Shown here one piece after another: positions 51,881 through 61,774 of a DNA stretch of 64,000 nt; within the stretch, counting starts at the first letter, position 1; the number at the start of each line of letters is the position of its first letter. Position numbers and translations under genes: made by a program. Location of the stretch: positions 1-64,000 of the forward strand of contig NZ_PXOH01000018.1 of NCBI RefSeq assembly GCF_003007785.1, written 5' to 3'. The DNA is from Aphanothece hegewaldii CCALA 016. GTDB lineage: Bacteria > Cyanobacteriota > Cyanobacteriia > Cyanobacteriales > Microcystaceae. The notes under the pieces were generated by a model. The model made no database searches. It was given only the letters and a program-made list of their open reading frames with translations, and was not told where the DNA came from.

Positions 51881-52855
51881 TTATTTAGAAGATTTTTGTT
51901 TTTGACGGCGTAAAACTTCAGCAACGCCCCAAAGCCCAATCATTGCCACACCTGGAACAAAACTCGGTTCAGGAACGCCTAATGTTTGAGCAGCAAGATT
52001 ACCGATTAACTGATGAGCGGCTGTTGTTGGATGAAGGTCATCCCAAAATAAATATTCATTAGGATTACTACAAAGTGTCTGGGCTACACGGTCAAAACAA
52101 TTATCAGTTACATTTGTAAAATTGTAATTAGCTGGATTAGCCAAAATAGTATCAAATAAAGTATTAACATCCAAGATTGAAATATCTACATCTGGGGATA
52201 AAGGTAAATTATCCAAGGTTTGGGACAGTAAAGTGTTATGCGCTTGAGTTAAATTATTTAATCTGTTTGCATCAGAAGTCATATTAGTTCGAGGAATTTC
52301 ACCCAAGTCAGGAAGGTTAACAACTAAAATATTTTTTGCCCCTGCATTAGCTAAAGCGCCGACGACAGAAGCTAAATTATTAACAGTCGTTGTTGGCTCT
52401 GTGTATGGTACAAAAATTTGGCTATCTGTGGGAAGATAATCATTAGCCCCCGCCCAAACGGTATAAAGTGCGTTGGGGTCGGCTGTTAGACTATTGGTTG
52501 TAAGAAAGTCAAGATAGCCAAAAACTTCTTGTTGTAGTCCTGGAAACTGGGGAACATCTAAAGTATTAGCCATTCCAGTTGTTGCACCAGCAAAAGCAAA
52601 ATTTGTACCATTACTCGTACTTGGTTGAATCGATAAATTCAGCTTATCTGCTAAATATTCGACCCAAACTGGCCCATTAGAAACACGACCATTAAAATAG
52701 GGAGAAGGTGGCTGACCCGTGAGATTAAAAAGATTACCCGTATCCGTCAGACTATCCCCAAAAGCGTAAAGTCCTGAAAAGCTTGATGCTTGGGCTTGGA
52801 TGGGTAATAAAATAGAAAGAGTGAGGAAACCGGCTGTAACGATTTTTTTATTCAT
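51881..52855 (-). CDS. SGNH/GDSL esterase with a PEP-CTERM tail
   Basis: A 324-residue secreted hydrolase. Residues 1-23 are a signal peptide (IQAQASS). The esterase motifs are YAFGDSLTDTGN (block I, catalytic Ser), FAFAGA (block II Gly), VWAGANDYL (block III Asn) and FWDDLHPTTAAHQ (block V, Asp and His). The C-terminus VPEPSFVPGVAMIGLWGVAE followed by LRRQKQKSSK is a PEP-CTERM sorting signal, so an exosortase system should be present elsewhere and the enzyme is likely attached to or exported through the envelope. The substrate is a lipid or acylated polysaccharide by family. Confidence 0.93.
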   Translation of the reverse strand: MNKKIVTAGFLTLSILLPIQAQASSFSGLYAFGDSLTDTGNLFNLTGQPPSPYFNGRVSNGPVWVEYLADKLNLSIQPSTSNGTNFAFAGATTGMANTLDVPQFPGLQQEVFGYLDFLTTNSLTADPNALYTVWAGANDYLPTDSQIFVPYTEPTTTVNNLASVVGALANAGAKNILVVNLPDLGEIPRTNMTSDANRLNNLTQAHNTLLSQTLDNLPLSPDVDISILDVNTLFDTILANPANYNFTNVTDNCFDRVAQTLCSNPNEYLFWDDLHPTTAAHQLIGNLAAQTLGVPEPSFVPGVAMIGLWGVAEVLRRQKQKSSK

Positions 52856-52969
52856 AAAATGAGTTTTTTGTCAATAATAGAAAATCATACTATTATCGTT
52901 TATTTTAAGGAATTAAAGAGTGAATTCAAAATTTTTTTTAAAATGAACCCATATATTTTAAACATAAAT

Positions 52970-52997
52970 GTAGAGACGTGCCATGGCGCGTCTCTAC
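52970..52997. repeat. GTAGAGACGTG palindromic repeat after ftsH
   Basis: GTAGAGACGTGCCA/TGGCGCGTCTCTAC, 28 bases with one mismatch, 18 bases beyond the ftsH stop codon. Probable terminator; member of the dispersed GTAGAGACGCG family. Confidence 0.78.
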
Positions 52998-53015
52998 GTT
53001 AAATATAAAGATCAA

Positions 53016-54887
53016 TTAAACAGCGACAGCATGAGGCTTATTAAGCTGTACACGAGTGAGATAACTTTGTAGTTCTTCGCCTTCAATCACTTCTTGACTT
53101 AGGATTTTTTGGGCAATTTCTTCGAGTAACTCTCGGTTTTGACCAAGGATAGCTAAAGCTTGTTGATGTCCTCCCTCGACAATATCTTTAACTTCTGCAT
53201 CGATCGCTTTTGCGGTATCATCACTTACCATACGACGAGGATTCATACCATCCCCAAGGAAGTTATTTTGTTGTCCCTTTTCATAGGCTAAGGGGCCGAG
53301 AACCTTGCTCATCCCGTAGGTTGTAACCATACGTTCCGCTAAATCTGTCGCCCGTTGTAGGTCATTCGCTGCACCTGTAGTAATTGTACCAAAGACAACT
53401 TCTTCGGCTGCGCGTCCACCTAAAAGAGTTGCAATTTGATCGCGTAATTCGATATCATCCATCAGAAAACGGTCTTCAGTGGGCATTTGTAGGGTATAAC
53501 CTAAAGCTGCCATCCCACGAGGCACAATGGAAATCTTAGCCACTTTACCACCACCTGGCATGGCTGCACCGACGAGGGCGTGACCCACTTCATGATAAGC
53601 GACAATTTTCTTTTCTTTATCGGAAAGTACACGGCTTTTCTTCTCTAGTCCAGCGACAACGCGTTCGATGGCTTCATTAAAATCAGCTTGGGTGACGGTG
53701 GTTCGTTGATTTCGTGCCGCAAGTAAAGCCGCTTCATTGACTAAATTCGCTAAATCTGCACCCGCAAAACCAGAAGTACGAGTCGCAATTTCTTTTAAAT
53801 CAACTTCTGAAGCTAATTTAACTTTATTTGCGTAGATTTCGAGGATTTTCAAGCGTCCGCCTAAATCTGGACGGTCTACTAAAACCTGTCTATCAAAGCG
53901 TCCAGGACGTAATAACGCGGGGTCTAAAGATTCTGGGCGGTTGGTAGCAGCCAAAACGATAACGGTTGCATCACCCGCACTAAACCCATCCATTTCGGTG
54001 AGTAACTGGTTAAGGGTTTGTTCCCGTTCGTCATTGCCTCCCATAAAGTTACCAGAGGCACGTGATTTACCAATAGCATCTAATTCATCGATGAAAATTA
54101 TACAAGGGGCTTTCTTTTTCGCTTGTTCAAATAAATCTCGAACTCTCGCGGCACCTGCACCCACGAATAATTCGACAAACTCTGAACCCGAAATACTAAA
54201 GAATGCCACGCCAGCTTCACCAGCAACAGCTTTAGCAAGAAGGGTTTTACCAGTTCCTGGAGGCCCGACAAGAAGAACCCCTTTAGGAATTTTGGCTCCA
54301 ATTTGTGTATAACGTTGCGGAGATTTGAGAAATTCAACAATTTCTTCTAGTTCGACTTTAGCTTCTTCGACACCTGCAACATCAGCAAAGGTGATTTTTG
54401 TTGAATCGCCTTCTACATATACCTTAGCCTTACTTTTCGTAATGGATAAAGCACCCGCCGGACCACCTGCACCACCAGAACGACCTAAGAAAAATTGCCA
54501 AATTGCGATAAAAATGAGGGGAGGAATGACCCAACTCAGAACACTCGACACCCAGCCATTTTTCGGGGGTGGGGCTGCAGCAAATTCAATTCCTTTAGCT
54601 TCTAAACGTTTGGGTAATTCTAAATCAAAGATAGGAGTCGTACCAAAGATTTGGCCAAGTTCTCCTTCTGGGGTTTTAACTTGATAGCGAATTTCATTTT
54701 GTCCAACGGAAACTCTAGCGACATTTCCGTCTTCTACTTGGTCAATAAATAAACTATAAGGAACTCTTTGAATCTGAGGTCCGAATAGTTGTGGGGCAAA
54801 TAGGTTCACCAAAAGAAATAAACTCGCTACGGTCAGTAAAATATTACCGATAAGACGAGACTGTGATGGCGGTCTTTTTATACTCAT
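53016..54887 (-). CDS. ftsH: ATP-dependent zinc metalloprotease FtsH
   Basis: A 623-residue membrane-bound AAA protease. Two N-terminal helices (about residues 14-32 and 115-134) flank a lumenal/periplasmic domain; the AAA module has Walker A GPPGTGKT at 208-215, Walker B IIFIDELDAIG near 263-273 and the second region of homology AATNRPESLDPALLRPGRFDRQ in parts; the zinc site is HEVGH at 432-436. Cyanobacteria have four FtsH proteins; those that degrade damaged D1 have this length and sequence type, but I cannot tell which of the four this is. All catalytic residues are present. Confidence 0.97.
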   Translation of the reverse strand: MSIKRPPSQSRLIGNILLTVASLFLLVNLFAPQLFGPQIQRVPYSLFIDQVEDGNVARVSVGQNEIRYQVKTPEGELGQIFGTTPIFDLELPKRLEAKGIEFAAAPPPKNGWVSSVLSWVIPPLIFIAIWQFFLGRSGGAGGPAGALSITKSKAKVYVEGDSTKITFADVAGVEEAKVELEEIVEFLKSPQRYTQIGAKIPKGVLLVGPPGTGKTLLAKAVAGEAGVAFFSISGSEFVELFVGAGAARVRDLFEQAKKKAPCIIFIDELDAIGKSRASGNFMGGNDEREQTLNQLLTEMDGFSAGDATVIVLAATNRPESLDPALLRPGRFDRQVLVDRPDLGGRLKILEIYANKVKLASEVDLKEIATRTSGFAGADLANLVNEAALLAARNQRTTVTQADFNEAIERVVAGLEKKSRVLSDKEKKIVAYHEVGHALVGAAMPGGGKVAKISIVPRGMAALGYTLQMPTEDRFLMDDIELRDQIATLLGGRAAEEVVFGTITTGAANDLQRATDLAERMVTTYGMSKVLGPLAYEKGQQNNFLGDGMNPRRMVSDDTAKAIDAEVKDIVEGGHQQALAILGQNRELLEEIAQKILSQEVIEGEELQSYLTRVQLNKPHAVAV

Positions 54888-55188
54888 TGCAAGAAAGTAT
54901 TATTAAATTTGTGCAGCTTTGATACTGATCATTGTAGGCTGACTTCGTTCCCTCTCATTGGTTCGCTTATGATGGATGTTACTCCCTTGAGGTTCGGAAA
55001 TTATCCCAAGACAGATAAAGTATCCCAAGCTACCAAACAAAAACAGAAAATTTTTTTGAAAAAAGCGAATGGGGATCAAAATCCTGTATCATAAAATACC
55101 AAAATTCTTACAAATCTTAATAGAGTTAAGTTATACACCTACTTTTACAAGAAAGTAAGTTTTAGAGTGTAGAAGGATTATTTGCCCA
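54888..55188. other. Intergenic region between divergent ftsH and cobA
   Basis: About 300 bases with no gene I trust. A 61-codon frame at 54909-55094 has unlikely composition and no ribosome binding site. The region should hold both promoters; I could not assign hexamers with confidence. Confidence 0.5.
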
Positions 55189-55194
55189 GTGATT

Positions 55195-55962
55195 ATGAAT
55201 CAATCCCATTGCCTCGGTAAAGTGTATTTAGTGGGCGCAGGGCCCGGAGATCCAGGACTATTGACCCTAAAGGGAAAAGTATTACTTGAACACGCTGACG
55301 TTGTTGTATATGATGCTTTGGTCAGCCCTCCCATTCTCGAAATGATTAACCCCCAAGCCGAAAAAATCCACGGGGGAAAGCGTCGGGGTCGTCATTCAAT
55401 GACTCAAGCAGAAATTACTCAGTTATTAATCGAAAAAGCGCAAAATAACGCTGTAGTCGTTCGTCTTAAAGGGGGAGACCCTTTTGTGTTCGGACGCGGC
55501 GGAGAAGAGGTAGAAGGCGTGATTGAAGCGGGAATTGAAGTGGAGGTGATACCTGGTATTACTTCGGGTGTCGCGGTTCCAGCTTATGCAGGTATTCCTC
55601 TAACCCATCGCAGTTGTAGTTCTTCGGTAACATTTGTCACAGGACACGAATCAGCCGGAAAATATCGACCTCAAGTGAATTGGAATGCGATCGCACATGG
55701 CTCCGAAACGATTGTAATCTATATGGGGATTCATAATTTAACTTATATTGTTGAACAATTGGTTCTAGCGGGACGCAGTTTAGAAACCCCTATCGCTTTG
55801 ATTCGCTGGGGAACAACACCCCAACAAGAAGAGTTAATTGGGACTTTGGCTACTATTATCAGACAGGTTGAAGAGACCGGGTTTGAAGCACCTGCGATCG
55901 CTGTTATTGGTGGTGTCGTCGGTTTACAGTATGCCCTCAGTCAACCGCTTAAATTTGCTTAA
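55195..55962 (+). CDS. cobA: Uroporphyrinogen-III C-methyltransferase
   Basis: A 255-residue SAM-dependent enzyme that methylates uroporphyrinogen III twice to precorrin-2, the branch point to sirohaem and cobalamin. Family motifs are GKVYLVGAGPGDPGLLTLKG, VVVYDALVSPPILEM, GKRRGRHSMTQAEIT, VVRLKGGDPFVFGRGGEE and PGITSGVAVPAYAGIPLTHR. It is a stand-alone SUMT without the CysG dehydrogenase/ferrochelatase part. ATG 55195 is preferred; a GTG at 55189 is two codons upstream. It could serve nitrite/sulfite reductase sirohaem supply. Confidence 0.97.
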   Translation: MNQSHCLGKVYLVGAGPGDPGLLTLKGKVLLEHADVVVYDALVSPPILEMINPQAEKIHGGKRRGRHSMTQAEITQLLIEKAQNNAVVVRLKGGDPFVFGRGGEEVEGVIEAGIEVEVIPGITSGVAVPAYAGIPLTHRSCSSSVTFVTGHESAGKYRPQVNWNAIAHGSETIVIYMGIHNLTYIVEQLVLAGRSLETPIALIRWGTTPQQEELIGTLATIIRQVEETGFEAPAIAVIGGVVGLQYALSQPLKFA

Positions 55963-55980
55963 TTTTCCCTCTTTTTCGCT

Positions 55981-56035
55981 AAATAAGGATATCTAACCTT
56001 TGTTACTAAAAACGGGTTAAATATCCTTTATTTTT
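55981..56035 (+). terminator. Long hairpin terminator after cobA
   Basis: AAATAAGGATAT (55981-55992) pairs with ATATCCTTTATTT (56021-56033), and the inner TAACC with GGTTA extends the stem. T residues follow. It begins 18 bases after cobA. The remaining intergenic sequence to 56284 is AT-rich with no further gene. Confidence 0.8.
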
Positions 56036-56284
56036 ATGACTTGATAAGCCTATAATTTGGTATAAAAACACACAAACAGTAGAGCAAGCAAGGATTTTTT
56101 ATATATGTATACAATATCATCTCATGCTTGGCCCGATCGTTAGTGTAAGTCTTTTTTTAAGGATTGAGTTATATTTAGTAGTTTGACATACTGTAATAGA
56201 TAACCGCTTTTTAAGACCTTATTTAACCTAATTAGAAGTCAATACCTATTTAGTATAATAAAGTTAAATTAAGCTTACAATATT

Positions 56285-59200
56285 ATGGAAATCGGTAATG
56301 TCAAAATAGTAACTCAAATCCATGAGAGTTCTAACTCGATTATTTATCGAGGAATTTGGCAAGAAAACCAACAAAGCGTTATTTTAAAAGTTTTAAGGCT
56401 AGATTATCCGACTCCTGCCCAATTACACCGCTATCAACAAGAATATTCTTTTACTCATTCTTTAAACATTGATGGTGTAATTAAATCCTATGCTATACAA
56501 TCCTATCAAAGAACACAAGTTATTATTTTTGAAGATTTTGGCGCAACATCTCTAAAACAGTTATTTCAAGAACAATCATTATCTGTAGAAGAATGGTTAT
56601 GGTTTGGAATTAAACTAAGTGATATTTTAGGACGCATTCACAGCGAAAATATTATTCATAAAGATATTAATCCTGCTAATATTGTTTTTAATCCTGAGAC
56701 AAAACAGCTTAAAATTATTGATTTTGGGATTTCGACACAACTCAATCGAGAATATCCTACTTTACAAAATCCTAACTTATTAGAAGGAACATTAGCTTAT
56801 ATGTCTCCTGAACAAACGGGAAGGATGAACCGTTCTTTAGATTATCGTACTGATTTTTATTCTTTGGGTATTACTTTTTATGAATTATTAACTGGGCAAT
56901 TACCTTTTAATAATAGTGAGCCTTTAGATTTAGTGCATTGTCATTTAGCTAAATCTCCCATTTCACCCCATGAAATTAAATCTGATATTCCTGAAATAAT
57001 TTCCCAAATTATTCTCAAAATGATGGCGAAAAACTCAGAGGAACGTTATCAAAGTGCCTGGGGAATCAAAGCAGATTTAGAAAAATGTTATCAACAATTA
57101 CAATCTAAAAAAATCATTAGCAATTTTGTTTTAGGACAACAAGATATTTCCGAAACCTTTCAAATTCCACAAAAACTCTATGGTAGAGAATTAGAAATCC
57201 AATCATTATTAACACATTTTGAGCAAGTCAGTCAAGGTCAAAGAAAAATAATGTTAGTTGCGGGCTATTCAGGTATTGGAAAATCAGCTTTAGTGCAAGA
57301 AATTTATAAACCCATTACTCGTCAAAAAGGTTATTTTATTTCGGGTAAATTTGCTGATGTAGGCACACGAAGCGCACAACTTCAGCTTAATATTCCCTAT
57401 GCGTCACTTATTCAAGCTTTTTCCGAATTAATTCGCCAAATCTTAACAGAAACCGAAGCACAAGTTAATCAATGGAAACAAAAATTATTAGACGTTTTAG
57501 GAATAAATGGACAAATCATTGTTGAAGTTATTCCCGAAGTAGAATTAATTTTAGGGAAACAACCAAATGTACCTAATTTACCTCCAACAGAAGCACAAAA
57601 TAGATTTAATTTAGTCTTACAAAATTTTCTTGCTGTTTTTGCAAAAAAAGAACATCCTCTGGTGATATTTTTGGACGATTTACAGTGGGCGGATCAAGCT
57701 ACATTAAAATTAATTAAAAGTTTGATGACTCAATCAACTATTCAATCATTATTTTTAATTGGGACTTATCGAAATAATGAAGTTAAAAAAGGACATCCCT
57801 TAAAATTATTACAAGAAGAATTACAAAAAGAGGGGATTAATATTCCTCATCTTTTATTACAACCTTTAAAAATTGATGTAATTAAAGCTATTTTGGTAGA
57901 TACTTTTAATATTAATTTAACTAAAACACAAGAGATAGCAGAACTTATTTTACAAAAAACTCAAGGTAATCCATTTTTCATTAATGAATTTTTGAAATTT
58001 TTATATACAGATAAATTAATTAATTTTAACTCACAATTAGGTCGTTGGGTTTGGAATATCGAGCAAATAAAAACAGTTCCTATTGCTAATAATGTAGTTG
58101 AATTAATCGCAGATAAAATTCAAAAGTTATCGGAATCTACACAAAAAGTAATTAGAATAGCGTCTTGTATTGGTCATCGATTTGATTTTAATACACTTTT
58201 GATTGTGGCTCAAAAAACACCACAAGAAATTAATCAAGCTCTTTTGGATACTATTCAAGAAGGTTTAATTATTCCCATAGGAAATGAATATAAATATTTG
58301 ACAATAGAAAGCCAAAATGATTATACAAAAGTTTTTTATAGATTTATACATGATCGTGTACAACAAGCTGCTTACTCTTTACTTTCTTTAAAACAAAAAC
58401 AAGATATACATTTAGAAATTGGACAATTATTACTTCATTATTTTTCTCCTGAAGAACAAGAAGAGAGAATTTTTGAGATTGTTAATCAACTTAATTTTAG
58501 TCTACCTTTAATAACTAGCCAAAAAAAACGAAATGAATTAGCAGAATTAAACTTAATAGCTGGGAAAAAAGCGAAGATTTCAGCCGCTTATGATGCTTCT
58601 TTTAAATATTTAAAACAAGGTTTGGAATTATTGTCTACAGAACGTTGGCAAAAACAATATAGCTTAACACTTGAACTTTATTTAGAAGCAGCAGAAACCG
58701 CCTACTTATGCGTCAATTTTGCTGAAACAGAAAGATTAGTTTTGATAATTATTAAAAATGCCAATAATTTGTTAGATAAAGTGAAAGCTTATGAAATTGA
58801 ACTAGCTTCTTATATTTACCATCATAAATATATTGAGGCGATTGAAATTGGTTTATCTGTATTAAAATTGTTGGGTGTAAATATTCCTAAACATCCCAAT
58901 CAAATTGCTCTTTTATTCACACTTCTAAAAATTCGTTTTAGCTTATTGGGTAAAAAAATCGATGACTTAGTGAATTTACCCTCAATGACAAATCTAAAAG
59001 CCCAAGCAATTATTAGAATTATTATTGTAATTGCGCCATCTATTTATATGGCTAATCCGAGTTTACTTTTTATTGCGATCGTGCTAGGAATTCAATTATC
59101 TTTAAAATATGGCAATTCAAAAGAGTCAGCTTATCTTTACTCAATTTATGGACTGATTTGCTGTGGTAAACTGAATGATATTGAGACAGGTTATAAGTTT

Positions 59201-61774
59201 GGCAATCTGGCTTTAGAATTATTAAAAAAAAGAAATATAAAATTTTTAGAGTCGAAAATAGTTTTATCTATTGAGATGGGTATTAAATTTTGGAAAGAAG
59301 ATCTAAAAAATACTTTATCGTCTTTAAAAGAAAACTATCAATTAGCCATGCAAATTGGTGACTTAGAATACTCAGGTTATTCCGCTTCCGTATTTTCCAA
59401 TCATGTTTTATTTAGTTTGTCTAATTTAAGTTTAGCCGAACAAGAAATGAACTTATTTAGCCAATCTCTCCAAAATCTCAAACAAGAAAGAAATGTCAAT
59501 TTTGTTAATCTAACCAGACAAGTCGCTTTAAATTTCATAGGACAAGCAGAAAATCCGTGTTTAATTGTCGGACAAGCTTATAATGAATATGAATTATTGC
59601 CCTTGGAATTAGAAATAAGCGATCGCAATAAACTATTACAGATTTATACTCATAAACTCATCTTAAATTATTTCTTTGGAAACTATCAAACTGCCTTAGA
59701 AAACTCCGATATTGCGGTACAATATATCGATGGTGGAGTCGGTACATTAACCATTCCGACTTATTATCTTTATGATGCGTTATGTAGACTGGCAATTTAT
59801 CCAACATCCAATCTAGCCCAAAAACAATCTATTCAACAAAAAATCAAAAAAATACAGCAACAGTTCAACTACTGGAGTCAACACGCACCGATGAACTTTG
59901 CTAATAAATTTTATCTCATTGAAGCCGAAAAAAATCGCATCTTCAATCAACCACAAAAAGCCATTGATTGTTATGAAAAATCCCTAGATTTAGCGCAAAA
60001 ACATGACTATCTTGCCGAAGAAGCATTAGGATATGAACTAGCGGCTAAATTCTATATATCTCAACACAAAGAAAGATTAGCCAGAAACTATATGCAAGAA
60101 GCCCGATACTGCTACACTAAATGGGGAGCATTAGCCAAAGTCAAACACTTAGAAAAAAACTATCCTCAGCTATTAACACTCGAAGCAGAAAATCAAATTT
60201 CTGCAACCCTAACCAGTCAAGAAACACATCAACTGCTTGACTTAGCAACCGTCATGCAAGCACATCAAGCGATCGCAGAAGAGTTAGTATTAGATAAACT
60301 ATTAATGAACCTAATGCAAATCCTCATTACCAATGTTGGGGCGCAAAAAGGATACTTAATATTAGACAATCAAGGTAACTTATCAATAGAAGCACAAGGC
60401 AACGCAGAACAGGAACAATATACGGTCTTACAATCTCTTCCATTAATAGGCTATATTCCCATTTCTGTAATTAATTATGTCATGCGGACTCGTAATAGTC
60501 TAATTTTAGATAATGCTTCCGAAGATGGGAACTTTTCCTCAGATTTATACATACAAACCCATCAACTCAAATCCATTCTTTGTACACCTCTCATCACCCA
60601 AGGACAACTCAAAGGCATCATCTATTTAGAGAATAATCTTATTTGTGGTGCATTTACACTCCCACGATTAAAATTAATTCAACTCCTTTCAGGACAAGCG
60701 GCTATTGCTATTGAAAACGCGCAACTCTATAATCAATTAGAACAGAAAGTCATTGAACGAACTCAAGAACTCACAAAAACCCTCGAAACCCTCAAAACAA
60801 CCCAACAAGAACTAATTCAATCTGAAAAACTAGCCGCATTAGGACAATTGATTGCAGGTATTGCTCATGAGATTAACACACCACTGGGCGTAATTAATTC
60901 CTCTATTGGTAACATTCGCTATTTTTTTAGTCAAAACCTAAAACCCTTTCTTGATTTTTGGGAAACCTTAACCCCCCAAAATCAGTCAGATTTACTCGCA
61001 TTAATCGAAAAAGTTAGCCAACCGACTAACCCACTTTCTACCAGAGAACAACGTCAACTCAAAAAAACATTAATCACTGAACTAGAACAACAACAAATTA
61101 AAAACGCGCCAAATTTAGCTAAAATCTTAATTAACATCGGCATTCATGAGCAACTAAACCCTTGGTTACCTTTACTTCACACAACCGAAGGGGAAAAACT
61201 TTTAAAAACGGCTGCCGAATTTGCCAACATACAAACCAGTATAAACAATATTGCCACAGCCACAGAACGAGCCTCTAAAGTTGTCTTTGCCCTAAAAACT
61301 TATGCTCGCTATGATCAAGGTGGCGAAAAAGTTCAATCAGATATTATCCAAAGCATCGAAACCGTTTTAATTCTCTATCAAAACCTTCTCAAACAAGGAA
61401 TAGAAGTTATCACCCAATACCCCGAAAAAACACCGTTAATATGGTGCTATCCTGATGAAATCAATCAAGTTTGGACTAATTTGATATATAATGCTCTACA
61501 AGCGATGGAATTTAAAGGAATACTGAGCATTAAAGTTCAAACTCAAACTCAAACTCATCAGTTATTTGTCAGTATCACCGATAGTGGTAAAGGTATCCCA
61601 ACAGAAACGTTACCCTATATCTTTGATCCCTTTTTTACCACCAAACCCGCAGGCGAAGGAAGTGGGTTAGGATTACATATCGTGCGACAAATTATCGAAA
61701 AACATCAAGGTAATATTGAAGTAACATCTTTAGTGGGTCAAACAACCTTCACCGTTGCCTTACCAATAGGATAA
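56285..61774 (+). CDS. Giant Ser/Thr kinase - AAA ATPase - GAF - histidine kinase signalling protein
   Basis: An 1829-residue multidomain sensor. Residues 1-265: protein kinase domain with Lys35, HKD at 125-127 and DFG at 146-148 (IIDFGIST). Residues about 295-600: AAA_16/STAND-type ATPase with Walker A GYSGIGKS (327-334) and Walker B IFLDDLQW near 462-469. Residues about 700-1300: helical, TPR-like repeats. About 1334-1480: GAF domain. A coiled coil then leads to the dimerisation domain with His1528 (GIAHEINTP), and a HATPase domain ends the protein (GKGIPTE, GEGSGLGLHIVRQI). All catalytic motifs look intact. The response-regulator hybrid begins at the base after its stop (TAA ATG), so the two form one signalling unit. 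Confidence 0.95.
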   Translation: MEIGNVKIVTQIHESSNSIIYRGIWQENQQSVILKVLRLDYPTPAQLHRYQQEYSFTHSLNIDGVIKSYAIQSYQRTQVIIFEDFGATSLKQLFQEQSLSVEEWLWFGIKLSDILGRIHSENIIHKDINPANIVFNPETKQLKIIDFGISTQLNREYPTLQNPNLLEGTLAYMSPEQTGRMNRSLDYRTDFYSLGITFYELLTGQLPFNNSEPLDLVHCHLAKSPISPHEIKSDIPEIISQIILKMMAKNSEERYQSAWGIKADLEKCYQQLQSKKIISNFVLGQQDISETFQIPQKLYGRELEIQSLLTHFEQVSQGQRKIMLVAGYSGIGKSALVQEIYKPITRQKGYFISGKFADVGTRSAQLQLNIPYASLIQAFSELIRQILTETEAQVNQWKQKLLDVLGINGQIIVEVIPEVELILGKQPNVPNLPPTEAQNRFNLVLQNFLAVFAKKEHPLVIFLDDLQWADQATLKLIKSLMTQSTIQSLFLIGTYRNNEVKKGHPLKLLQEELQKEGINIPHLLLQPLKIDVIKAILVDTFNINLTKTQEIAELILQKTQGNPFFINEFLKFLYTDKLINFNSQLGRWVWNIEQIKTVPIANNVVELIADKIQKLSESTQKVIRIASCIGHRFDFNTLLIVAQKTPQEINQALLDTIQEGLIIPIGNEYKYLTIESQNDYTKVFYRFIHDRVQQAAYSLLSLKQKQDIHLEIGQLLLHYFSPEEQEERIFEIVNQLNFSLPLITSQKKRNELAELNLIAGKKAKISAAYDASFKYLKQGLELLSTERWQKQYSLTLELYLEAAETAYLCVNFAETERLVLIIIKNANNLLDKVKAYEIELASYIYHHKYIEAIEIGLSVLKLLGVNIPKHPNQIALLFTLLKIRFSLLGKKIDDLVNLPSMTNLKAQAIIRIIIVIAPSIYMANPSLLFIAIVLGIQLSLKYGNSKESAYLYSIYGLICCGKLNDIETGYKFGNLALELLKKRNIKFLESKIVLSIEMGIKFWKEDLKNTLSSLKENYQLAMQIGDLEYSGYSASVFSNHVLFSLSNLSLAEQEMNLFSQSLQNLKQERNVNFVNLTRQVALNFIGQAENPCLIVGQAYNEYELLPLELEISDRNKLLQIYTHKLILNYFFGNYQTALENSDIAVQYIDGGVGTLTIPTYYLYDALCRLAIYPTSNLAQKQSIQQKIKKIQQQFNYWSQHAPMNFANKFYLIEAEKNRIFNQPQKAIDCYEKSLDLAQKHDYLAEEALGYELAAKFYISQHKERLARNYMQEARYCYTKWGALAKVKHLEKNYPQLLTLEAENQISATLTSQETHQLLDLATVMQAHQAIAEELVLDKLLMNLMQILITNVGAQKGYLILDNQGNLSIEAQGNAEQEQYTVLQSLPLIGYIPISVINYVMRTRNSLILDNASEDGNFSSDLYIQTHQLKSILCTPLITQGQLKGIIYLENNLICGAFTLPRLKLIQLLSGQAAIAIENAQLYNQLEQKVIERTQELTKTLETLKTTQQELIQSEKLAALGQLIAGIAHEINTPLGVINSSIGNIRYFFSQNLKPFLDFWETLTPQNQSDLLALIEKVSQPTNPLSTREQRQLKKTLITELEQQQIKNAPNLAKILINIGIHEQLNPWLPLLHTTEGEKLLKTAAEFANIQTSINNIATATERASKVVFALKTYARYDQGGEKVQSDIIQSIETVLILYQNLLKQGIEVITQYPEKTPLIWCYPDEINQVWTNLIYNALQAMEFKGILSIKVQTQTQTHQLFVSITDSGKGIPTETLPYIFDPFFTTKPAGEGSGLGLHIVRQIIEKHQGNIEVTSLVGQTTFTVALPIG

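Noticed and set aside
54909..55094. 61-codon frame between ftsH and cobA
   Set aside because: No ribosome binding site, unusual composition, and it covers the region where the two divergent promoters should be.
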